Source: an uncultured Pelagibacteraceae bacterium
GTDB lineage: Bacteria; Pseudomonadota; Alphaproteobacteria; Pelagibacterales; Pelagibacteraceae
Assembly (NCBI GenBank): GCA_902551895.1
Contig: CACDEU010000007.1
Coordinates: 1 to 44,804 of the forward strand
Length of the DNA stretch: 44,804 nt
Reading direction: 5' to 3'
Positions 23,062-31,092 of the stretch are shown one piece after another. A model generated the notes under the pieces. That model searched no databases. It saw nothing but the letters and a program-made list of their open reading frames with translations, and was not told the origin of the DNA. Position 1 is the stretch's first letter. Each line of letters opens with the position of its first letter. The position numbers were made by a program, and so were the translations under genes.

Positions 23062-24090
23062 ATGGAATCTACCGACATTAATATTAAAAATTGGAAATCA
23101 CTTATTAAACCAGGAAAACTTGATATTAAATTAAGTGATGACAAATCATATGCAAAAATTATAGCTGAACCTTTAGAAAAAGGTTATGGGTTAACTCTTG
23201 GAAATTCATTAAGAAGAATATTATTATCCTCTATAAGAGGAACAGCTGTTACAGCAATTCAAATAGATGGAGTTTTACATGAATTTTCTTCAATAAAAGG
23301 TGTTAGAGAAGATGTTACAGATATTGTTCTTAACGTAAAATCATTAGCTTTAAAAAGCAATGCAGAAGGAACAAAAAAATTAATACTCGATGCAAAAGGA
23401 CCGGGTGAAATCAAAGCTTCAAACATAACAACTGTTGCTGATATAGAGATATTAAACCCTGATTTAGTTATTTGCAATTTAGATGAAAATACAAATTTTC
23501 ATATGGAAATGACAGTAGGTAATGGAAAAGGATATGTTTCTGCTGATATGAATAAACCTGAAGAACCACCATTAGGATTAATACCTATCGACTCCCTTTT
23601 TAGCCCTGTTAAAAAAGTTTCATATTCAATAAGTACAGCTCGAGAAGGTAAAGCATTAGATTATGACAAGCTTATTATGGAAGTTGAGACTAATGGGTCT
23701 ATTTCAGCAGAAGATGCAGTAGCGTATTCAGCAAGAATTTTCCAAGACCAATTAGGTATGTTTGTTAATTTTGATGAACCGCAGGAAGTTATTATTAGAG
23801 AAGCGCCAACAGAACCAGAATTTAATAAAAATTTACTAAGAAAAGTTGATGAATTAGAACTTTCGGTTAGATCTATGAACTGCCTTAAAAATGATAATAT
23901 TATATATATCGGTGACCTTGTTCAAAAATCAGAAGGTGAAATGCTTAGAACACCAAATTTCGGTAGAAAATCTCTAAATGAAATTAAAGAAGTATTAAAC
24001 ACAATGTCTTTATATCTAGGTATGGAAATACCAAATTGGCCACCTGATAACATTGCAGAATTATCAAAAAAACTTGAAGAAGCTATATAA
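23062..24090 (+). CDS. rpoA: DNA-directed RNA polymerase subunit alpha
   Basis: 342 aa; [30 protein letters not shown]-terminal domain [18 protein letters not shown]. Confidence 0.99.
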   Translation: MESTDINIKNWKSLIKPGKLDIKLSDDKSYAKIIAEPLEKGYGLTLGNSLRRILLSSIRGTAVTAIQIDGVLHEFSSIKGVREDVTDIVLNVKSLALKSNAEGTKKLILDAKGPGEIKASNITTVADIEILNPDLVICNLDENTNFHMEMTVGNGKGYVSADMNKPEEPPLGLIPIDSLFSPVKKVSYSISTAREGKALDYDKLIMEVETNGSISAEDAVAYSARIFQDQLGMFVNFDEPQEVIIREAPTEPEFNKNLLRKVDELELSVRSMNCLKNDNIIYIGDLVQKSEGEMLRTPNFGRKSLNEIKEVLNTMSLYLGMEIPNWPPDNIAELSKKLEEAI

Positions 24091-24518
24091 TGAGACATAG
24101 ATTAGGTTATAAGAAACTTAATAGAACTTCCGAACATAGAAAAGCGTTAATTAAAAATATGCTTAATTCACTAATAAAATATGAGCAAATAAAAACAACT
24201 TTACCAAAAGCAAAAGTACTTAAGCCGCAAGCTGATAAAATAATCACTTTAGGAAAAAAGAATAACTTACAAAATACAAAAATACTGACTTCGAAATTGC
24301 AAGATATAAAATCTGCCAACAAAGTAAAAAAAACCCTGGCAAAAAGATACGAAAGTAGAAAAGGTGGCTATACACGTATTATCAAAGCTGGTTATAGATA
24401 TGGTGATAATGCGCCATTAGCTATAATTGAATTTGTAGATAGAGATGTTGAAGCTAAACGAGTAGATCGAAAAAAAAAAGAAACTAAAAAAAGTACAGAA
24501 GAAAATAAATCAACCTAA
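24090..24518 (+). CDS. rplQ: 50S ribosomal protein L17
   Basis: 142 aa; [29 protein letters not shown]. Confidence 0.98.
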   Translation: MRHRLGYKKLNRTSEHRKALIKNMLNSLIKYEQIKTTLPKAKVLKPQADKIITLGKKNNLQNTKILTSKLQDIKSANKVKKTLAKRYESRKGGYTRIIKAGYRYGDNAPLAIIEFVDRDVEAKRVDRKKKETKKSTEENKST

Positions 24519-24537
24519 GTTTAAATTCATACTATAG

Positions 24538-25449
24538 ATGAATAAGTCTTACATCGTAGATTATTCTTTCGAAGGTATTCGAATTGATAAATGGATAAGA
24601 AACAAACTTGGTAATGTACCTCAAGGATTAATTGAAAAATCACTTAGAATAGGAAAAATAAAGCTCAATAAAAAGAAAACTAAAAGTTCAACAAAACTAA
24701 AAGTTAAAGATATAATAAATGTTTATGATCTTAAATTTGAAGAAAAAATTATAAAAAAAAATATTAAATTTAAACCATCAGATGAAGTAATTAAAGAAAA
24801 CGAAGATTTAATTATTGATGATAATGATAATTTTATAGTAGTAAATAAAGAGTCAGGAATAGCTGTACAAGGTGGAACTAAATCTAAAAAAAATTTAATT
24901 GATATTTTTTCAAAAAGTAAAATATTTGAAAATAGCAAACCATACTCAGTTCACAGATTAGATAAAGATACGTCTGGCGTATTCATAATTGCAAAAAATA
25001 GAGATACTGCAAAGTTATTTACATCATTATTTAGACTAAGAAAAATTCACAAAACTTATTTAGCAATATGTTATGGAGAAATAACCACTAACAAAGGAGT
25101 TTTTGACCAAGACTTAGTAAGATATGAGGGAAGTAAAAAAATAATTGAAAAATCTAAAACTATTTTTAAAGTTATCGATAAAAATTCTAACTGTACTTTG
25201 TTAGAGATGAACCCTGTTACTGGAAGAAAACACCAATTAAGAAAGCAACTTTCTCTTATTGGTCATCCTATTTATGGTGATGATAAATATACTTTTGAAA
25301 AAAAATTTAAAACTAGAAATAAAGAATTAATGCTTCATTCTTACAAAATAAAATTTATTATTAATAATAAAAAATTTACGTATAAAGCTTTATTGCCAAA
25401 TTATTTTAAAAAACTTATAAAAACAAAACGACTTAAATTCTTAAATTAG
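24538..25449 (+). CDS. rluC: RluC/RluD-family 23S rRNA pseudouridine synthase
   Basis: 303 aa; N-terminal S4-like domain, HRLDKDTSGV catalytic motif, TGRKHQLRKQL. Confidence 0.88.
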   Translation: MNKSYIVDYSFEGIRIDKWIRNKLGNVPQGLIEKSLRIGKIKLNKKKTKSSTKLKVKDIINVYDLKFEEKIIKKNIKFKPSDEVIKENEDLIIDDNDNFIVVNKESGIAVQGGTKSKKNLIDIFSKSKIFENSKPYSVHRLDKDTSGVFIIAKNRDTAKLFTSLFRLRKIHKTYLAICYGEITTNKGVFDQDLVRYEGSKKIIEKSKTIFKVIDKNSNCTLLEMNPVTGRKHQLRKQLSLIGHPIYGDDKYTFEKKFKTRNKELMLHSYKIKFIINNKKFTYKALLPNYFKKLIKTKRLKFLN

Positions 25450-25463
25450 TAATTAAGTTTTTT
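25431..25463. terminator. Candidate bidirectional terminator at the rluC/lipB convergent overlap
   Basis: ACTTAAATT (25431-25439) pairs with AATTAAGT (25451-25458) with one bulged A; T6 25458-25463 follows on +; the minus-strand side reads CGTTTTGTTTTTAT. Confidence 0.4.
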
Positions 25464-26053
25464 ATAATTAACTCTGAAAGTTTATTATAATTTTTATTAT
25501 TAATTTTTTTTAAAGTAGTAATACCTTTATCTTTTATCCCACAAGGTATAATTTTTTTATAGTTGGAAAGATCATTATTTATATTTATCGAGAACCCATG
25601 ATAAGCTATCCATCTTCTAACTTTAATACCGATAGCTCCAATTTTTTTGTCTTCATTTTTCAATTTTGACCAAATTCCAATATTTTTTCTGTCACTAAAT
25701 GTATCAATTCCATATAATTTTATTGAATTTATAATTGATTCTTCAATAACATTTATAAGTTTTCTTATATCTCTTTTTCTTTTATTAAGATTAATTACCA
25801 AATAACAAATTAATTGCCCCGGACCATGCCAAGTAATTTTTCCACCTCTCGAAGTCTTTATTATATTTATAGATTTATCTAAAATATCACTTTTATTAAA
25901 ACTTGATCCAGCTGTAAAAGTCGATGGATGTTCTAATATCCAGATTAATTCATCCGCTTGATTTTTAATTATTTTGGTGACTCTATCCTCTAAAAACTTT
26001 ATAGCGTCTAAATAATTTACCGGTTTTATTGATCTTTTTATCTCAATATTCAT
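25433..26053 (-). CDS. lipB: Octanoyltransferase LipB
   Basis: 206 aa; RGGKITWHGPGQLICYLVINL, GAIGIKVRRWIAYHGFSIN, catalytic PCGIKDKGITTL. Confidence 0.95.
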   Translation of the reverse strand: MNIEIKRSIKPVNYLDAIKFLEDRVTKIIKNQADELIWILEHPSTFTAGSSFNKSDILDKSINIIKTSRGGKITWHGPGQLICYLVINLNKRKRDIRKLINVIEESIINSIKLYGIDTFSDRKNIGIWSKLKNEDKKIGAIGIKVRRWIAYHGFSININNDLSNYKKIIPCGIKDKGITTLKKINNKNYNKLSELIIKNLITNLRI

Positions 26054-26113
26054 TAAAGAATTGTAATATAAAAATTATCCATTAATAGTGCCATATAAAA
26101 ATAAAGGTTTTTT

Positions 26114-27490
26114 ATGACTTTAGTAAGAAAAATAAAAGATAAAAAAGTCAATTTTGAATTTAATAAGGAATATATCAAGGTTGTAACAGATAAAATTGCT
26201 AATAATGATGCAGTGTTTATTTCTAATTCTTTTAAAGAAATGCACCCTGCAGATGCAGCTGATATTATTGAACATCTTAATGAAAATGATCGAGAAAACT
26301 TAATTAAGCTTAATAATTTTAAAATAGACCCAGAGGTATTTGTAGAAATGAATGAGTCTGTTCAATCTGAAGTTACTAAATATTTATCTCAAGATTCAAT
26401 CGTATATATACTAAAAAATTTAGAGTCAGATGATTCAATTAAAATTTTGGAAAATTTAGATGAAAAAAATAAAAATGAAATATTAAGTTCATTACCACCA
26501 AAAGATAGGTTTGTTCTTTTAGAAAGTTTAAGCTATCCAGAAGATTCAGCCGCTAGAATTATGCAAAGAGAATTTACTGCTATACCTAGCAACTGGTCAG
26601 TTGGACAAACTATTGATTATTTGAGAGAAAATAAAGATTTACCAGAAGAATTTTTAGAAATTTTTATTGTAGATAATGAATTCAAACCTATCGGTACAGT
26701 TCCTTCATCGAAAGTTTTAAGAACATCAAGAGATACAAAAATGATTTCTATTATGAACGAATCACAATTATCAATACCTGTTGATATGGATAGAGAAGAA
26801 GTTGGTCATTTATTTGAAAATTATAATTTAAATTCAGCATGTGTAGTAGATAAAAATAATAAATTAGTTGGAATGATAACCAGTGATGACATTTTAACTG
26901 TATTAAAAGAAGAAGCAGAAGAAGATGCATTAAGACTAGCTGGTGTAGGTGATGAAGAAATTACTGACGGTGTATTTAAAAAAACAAAAAGAAGATTCAC
27001 GTGGCTTTTATTAAATTTATTTACAGCAATAATTGCATCTGTTGTAATTGGTTTTTTTCAGGAAGATATTGAAAAAGTTGTTGCGTTAGCAGTATTGATG
27101 CCAATAGTTGCTTCAATGGGTGGAAATGCTGGTATGCAAACTCTTGCTGTAACAATAAGAACTATTGCCACTAACGAACTAACAAAAAATAATTTTTCAC
27201 AAAACATTTTAAAAGAATTCTCAATTGGGATATTAAACGGAATTATATTTGCTATTATTAGTGCGGGAGTAGTTCAATTTTGGTTTAACGATGTAATTCT
27301 TTCATTAATTATATCAATTTCAATGGTTTTAAATATGATAGTTGCTGGACTTTTTGGAATATTAGTTCCTGTATCATTAAAAAAAATGAATATCGATCCA
27401 GCTATATCATCAAGTGTTTTTGTAACTACTATTACAGATGTTATAGGATTTTTATCTTTTTTAGGTATTGGAGCTTACTTTTTTTTCTAA
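26114..27490 (+). CDS. mgtE: Magnesium transporter MgtE
   Basis: 458 aa; N-terminal repeats (HPADAADIIEHL), CBS domains, C-terminal membrane domain with MPIVASMGGNAGMQTLAVTIRTIA. Confidence 0.96.
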   Translation: MTLVRKIKDKKVNFEFNKEYIKVVTDKIANNDAVFISNSFKEMHPADAADIIEHLNENDRENLIKLNNFKIDPEVFVEMNESVQSEVTKYLSQDSIVYILKNLESDDSIKILENLDEKNKNEILSSLPPKDRFVLLESLSYPEDSAARIMQREFTAIPSNWSVGQTIDYLRENKDLPEEFLEIFIVDNEFKPIGTVPSSKVLRTSRDTKMISIMNESQLSIPVDMDREEVGHLFENYNLNSACVVDKNNKLVGMITSDDILTVLKEEAEEDALRLAGVGDEEITDGVFKKTKRRFTWLLLNLFTAIIASVVIGFFQEDIEKVVALAVLMPIVASMGGNAGMQTLAVTIRTIATNELTKNNFSQNILKEFSIGILNGIIFAIISAGVVQFWFNDVILSLIISISMVLNMIVAGLFGILVPVSLKKMNIDPAISSSVFVTTITDVIGFLSFLGIGAYFFF

Positions 27491-27492
27491 AT

Positions 27493-28305
27493 CTAATAAT
27501 TATCAATTAGCCTTATATTTTTATTATAATAGGCTAAAAATATTTTAAAGTTATTTTTATTGTATTTTTTTGATAGATTTTTTTTATTCCTAATCTCTAA
27601 ATATTCAATTTTAATATTTTTTATAATATTGATTTTTTTAGCTATACTTTCAATTTTATATTTAAAAGAGATATTATTTTTTAGTTTGTGTCTTAAGTTT
27701 AATAATAAATTAGCTATGTAAGATGATTTTTTAAGATCATTAATTTTTAACAAATTGTTTCTTGATGATAGTGCAACTTTATTTTTATCTCGTACAGTTT
27801 TGCATGCAAAAACCTTTATATTAAAATTTTTATTTATAAACTTTTTAATTAAAAATAGTTGCTGGTAATCTTTCTCACCTAGGAAAATAATTTTAAGTTT
27901 AATTTTTTTTAAAAATTGGTTAATTACAGCCAAAACACCTTCAAAATGCCCTGGTCTATATAATGCACACATAATTTTGTCTTTTTTACTTAATTTAATT
28001 TTTTTTTCTTTATTATTTTTGTAAATTTCTTTTATTCTTGGAATTAACAAATAATCTACTTTAAGTTTTTTAAGAATCTTGACATCTTTACCTAAATTTC
28101 TTGGATAATTTTGAAGGTCACTTTTTTTATTAAATTGTGATGGATTTATAAAGATACTTACCAAGGTCTTTTCACAGTTTTTTTTAGATGATTTGATAAG
28201 TGAAATATGACCTTTATGCAATGAACCCATTGTAGGAACAAAACCTATGCTTGCCTTAAAATTAACTTCTTTATTTAATTTATTTATGCTTTTAAAAATT
28301 ATCAT
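27493..28305 (-). CDS. panC: Pantothenate synthetase
   Basis: 270 aa; GFVPTMGSLHKGHISLIKSS (HxGH), VSIFINPSQFN, VALSSRNNLL. Confidence 0.93.
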   Translation of the reverse strand: MIIFKSINKLNKEVNFKASIGFVPTMGSLHKGHISLIKSSKKNCEKTLVSIFINPSQFNKKSDLQNYPRNLGKDVKILKKLKVDYLLIPRIKEIYKNNKEKKIKLSKKDKIMCALYRPGHFEGVLAVINQFLKKIKLKIIFLGEKDYQQLFLIKKFINKNFNIKVFACKTVRDKNKVALSSRNNLLKINDLKKSSYIANLLLNLRHKLKNNISFKYKIESIAKKINIIKNIKIEYLEIRNKKNLSKKYNKNNFKIFLAYYNKNIRLIDNY

Positions 28306-28336
28306 TTATGGTACTTCATTTAATTAATACATTCTG

Positions 28337-29152
28337 ATGATAAGACAAGCAATAATACCACTGGCAGGTTTAGGGACTAGATTATTACCATTAACAAGTG
28401 TCTATGCTAAAGAACTTTTACCTATAAATGGCAAAGTTGGAATTGAGTACATCATTGACGAATGTATAGAAGCGGGCGTAAAGGAGATAATTTTTATAAT
28501 CTCTAAAAAAAAAGAAATTATAAGAAAATATTTTTATAATGATAAGTTCTACCAAAAAATAATTAAAAAGAAGAATGATTTAAGAATCTTTAATGAATAC
28601 AATAAAATTAAAAAGTATAAAAAAATGATAAAATTTGTCTATCAAAATAATCCTAAAGGTACGGGTGATGCTGTTTTAAAAACTAAAAATTTAATAAAAG
28701 ATAAATTTTTTTTAATGTTACTACCTGATGATTTAATAATAAAAAGAAATTGTTCAAAGGATATGATTTTAATACACAATAAAAAAAATTGTTCTGTAAT
28801 GGCAAGTATGAGAGTAAAAAGAAAAACAGTTAATAGATGGGGAATATATTCAAAAAAAAATAATATTAATAAAGATAATTTCTATATTGATGATGTTGTT
28901 GAAAAACCTGATATTAATTCAGCTCCTTCTAATAATGCAGTTATTGGAAGATATATATTACCTAAAAAAATATTTAAAAAATTGCAAAATCAAAAAAAAG
29001 GAAAAGGTGGAGAAATACATATAACTGATTCAATAAAAAGATTAATAAATGATGGGGAAACATTTGTAGGTCATAATTTTAAAGGAAAATATTTAGACTG
29101 TGGGACTATAGAAGGATATATAAAGTCATCAATTGAGATTTCAAAAATATGA
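28337..29152 (+). CDS. galU: UTP-glucose-1-phosphate uridylyltransferase
   Basis: 271 aa; AIIPLAGLGTRLLPLTSVYAKELLPI, GGEIHITDSIKRL. Confidence 0.92.
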   Translation: MIRQAIIPLAGLGTRLLPLTSVYAKELLPINGKVGIEYIIDECIEAGVKEIIFIISKKKEIIRKYFYNDKFYQKIIKKKNDLRIFNEYNKIKKYKKMIKFVYQNNPKGTGDAVLKTKNLIKDKFFLMLLPDDLIIKRNCSKDMILIHNKKNCSVMASMRVKRKTVNRWGIYSKKNNINKDNFYIDDVVEKPDINSAPSNNAVIGRYILPKKIFKKLQNQKKGKGGEIHITDSIKRLINDGETFVGHNFKGKYLDCGTIEGYIKSSIEISKI

Positions 29153-30447
29153 AACTTTGCATGATAGGAACTGGTTATGTTGGACTAGTTAGCGGTGTTT
29201 GTTTCGCTGATATTGGAAACGATGTAATTTGCGTTGATAAAGATGTTAATAAAATTAATAATTTAAAAAAATCTATTATTCCCATCTATGAACCAGGATT
29301 GGAGGAGTTAGTAAAAAAAAATTATAAAGCAGGTCGTTTATCTTTTACATCAGATTTATCTAAAGCTGTAAAATGTTCAAATATAATATTTATTTGCGTT
29401 GGAACACCCACAAAAAAAAATAAAATCGGTGCTGATTTAAGCCAAATTTTCAGTGCTGCAAGAGATATCAGAAAAAATATTAACTCTTTTAAAATAATAG
29501 TTAACAAATCAACTGTACCTGTAACCACTGGAGATGAGGTTGAAAAAATAATATCAAAAAAAATTAAAAAAAAATTATTTTCAGTTGCTTCAAATCCTGA
29601 ATTTCTAAGAGAAGGAGAGGCAATAAGAGATTTTATTTATCCTGACAGAATTGTGATAGGAACAACAGAAAAAAAAGTAAGTAAAATTTTAAAACAACTT
29701 TATTCACCACTAATTTCAAAAGGTGCAAAATACTTAAATACCACAAGAAGATCTGCAGAATTAATTAAGTATGCATCTAATGCTTTTTTAGCCACTAAGA
29801 TTACTTATATTAATGAAATTGCAAATATGTGTGAAAAATTAAAGATAAATGTTGAAGATATATCAATAGGCATGGGCCTAGATAATCGAATAGGTGGAAG
29901 ATTTTTAAGAGCTGGACCAGCTTATGGAGGATCTTGTTTTCCTAAAGATACTAGAGCTATTTTAGATACAGCTTCTAAATTTAAAACTAATTTATCATTA
30001 ATAAAATCAGTTATAAAATCGAATGAAAACCGATCTAAATTATTAACCAATAGAATATTCAAAATATTAAACAATAAATTAAAAAATAAAAGAATTTGCT
30101 TTTTAGGTGTAACCTTTAAAGCCAATACAGACGATATGAGAGAATCATCTAGTATTCAAATGATACCAAGTTTATCTAAAAAAGGAGCATTAATTAATTA
30201 TTACGATCCAACTGGTGAAAAGAAAGAGTTTAAAAATATTAAAAATGTTAAATATAAAAGCTCAATCAAATCTGCTTGTTTCAGTTCTGATTTAATCATT
30301 ATACATACTGAATGGAATGACTTTAAATCAATAAATTTTAAGAAGATTATGAAAAATAAAAATTTTAAATTATTTGATATGAGAAATATTTATTCACATG
30401 AAAAAATGATAAAAGATAAAATAAATTATTTTAGCATTGGAAGGTAA
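29149..30447 (+). CDS. ugd: UDP-glucose 6-dehydrogenase
   Basis: 432 aa; MKLCMIGTGYVGLVSGVCFADIGNDV, GPAYGGSCFPKDTRA with catalytic Cys; overlaps galU end. Confidence 0.95.
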   Translation: MKLCMIGTGYVGLVSGVCFADIGNDVICVDKDVNKINNLKKSIIPIYEPGLEELVKKNYKAGRLSFTSDLSKAVKCSNIIFICVGTPTKKNKIGADLSQIFSAARDIRKNINSFKIIVNKSTVPVTTGDEVEKIISKKIKKKLFSVASNPEFLREGEAIRDFIYPDRIVIGTTEKKVSKILKQLYSPLISKGAKYLNTTRRSAELIKYASNAFLATKITYINEIANMCEKLKINVEDISIGMGLDNRIGGRFLRAGPAYGGSCFPKDTRAILDTASKFKTNLSLIKSVIKSNENRSKLLTNRIFKILNNKLKNKRICFLGVTFKANTDDMRESSSIQMIPSLSKKGALINYYDPTGEKKEFKNIKNVKYKSSIKSACFSSDLIIIHTEWNDFKSINFKKIMKNKNFKLFDMRNIYSHEKMIKDKINYFSIGR

Positions 30448-30448
30448 T

Positions 30449-30910
30449 TTAATTGAGTTCAAAAATTGCATCAACTTCAACGGCAACACCTAGGGGTAAA
30501 CTATTTGTGCTTACTGCGGCCCTAGTATGAATTCCAAATTTACCAAATATTTTTACTATCATATCTGATGCACCATTAATTACTTTTGGCTGTTCTACGA
30601 AATCATCAGTTGAATTTACAAATCCAGTTAATTTAATACATGATTTAATTTTGGATAAATCGTTATCGCAAGCTTTTTTTGCCTGTGCAGTTATGTTCAG
30701 GGCGCATCTTTCTGCAGCTTTATATCCATCATCAGTTTTTAATTCTTTGCCAAGTTTTCCTTTAATTAGGTTTCCATCTTTATCAATAGAAATTTGCCCA
30801 GATATATATAATAATTTACCAGTTACTTTTGTTGCAACATAAGAACCTACTGGATTTGCAGCAACCGGTAAAACTATTCCTAATTCATTTATATTGTCTT
30901 CAAAAGACAT
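30449..30910 (-). CDS. RidA/YjgF-family protein
   Basis: 153 aa; LLYISGQISIDKDG, GIHTRAAVSTNSLPLGVAVEVDAIFEL. Confidence 0.9.
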   Translation of the reverse strand: MSFEDNINELGIVLPVAANPVGSYVATKVTGKLLYISGQISIDKDGNLIKGKLGKELKTDDGYKAAERCALNITAQAKKACDNDLSKIKSCIKLTGFVNSTDDFVEQPKVINGASDMIVKIFGKFGIHTRAAVSTNSLPLGVAVEVDAIFELN

Positions 30911-30927
30911 TCTTAAATATTATTAAT

Positions 30928-31092
30928 CTATTTTGGTTCTTTGCAGAAAATATGTTTAAGAGTTCTTTCTTCTTTTGGTGGACATTCTTTTCCTATATTT
31001 CCCATCTCTTTTATACCGCTAGCTTTATCTTTTACAGTTGTACACGAAGTTAAACTCACAATTATAAATATTAATGCTAATTTTTTTATCAT
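30928..31092 (-). CDS. Small putative lipoprotein (54 aa), not in the supplied ORF track
   Basis: MIKKLALIFIIVSLTSCTTVKDKASGIKEMGNIGKECPPKEERTLKHIFCKEPK*; signal peptide plus LTSC lipobox; ATGA overlap with the topA stop codon. Confidence 0.8.
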   Translation of the reverse strand: MIKKLALIFIIVSLTSCTTVKDKASGIKEMGNIGKECPPKEERTLKHIFCKEPK

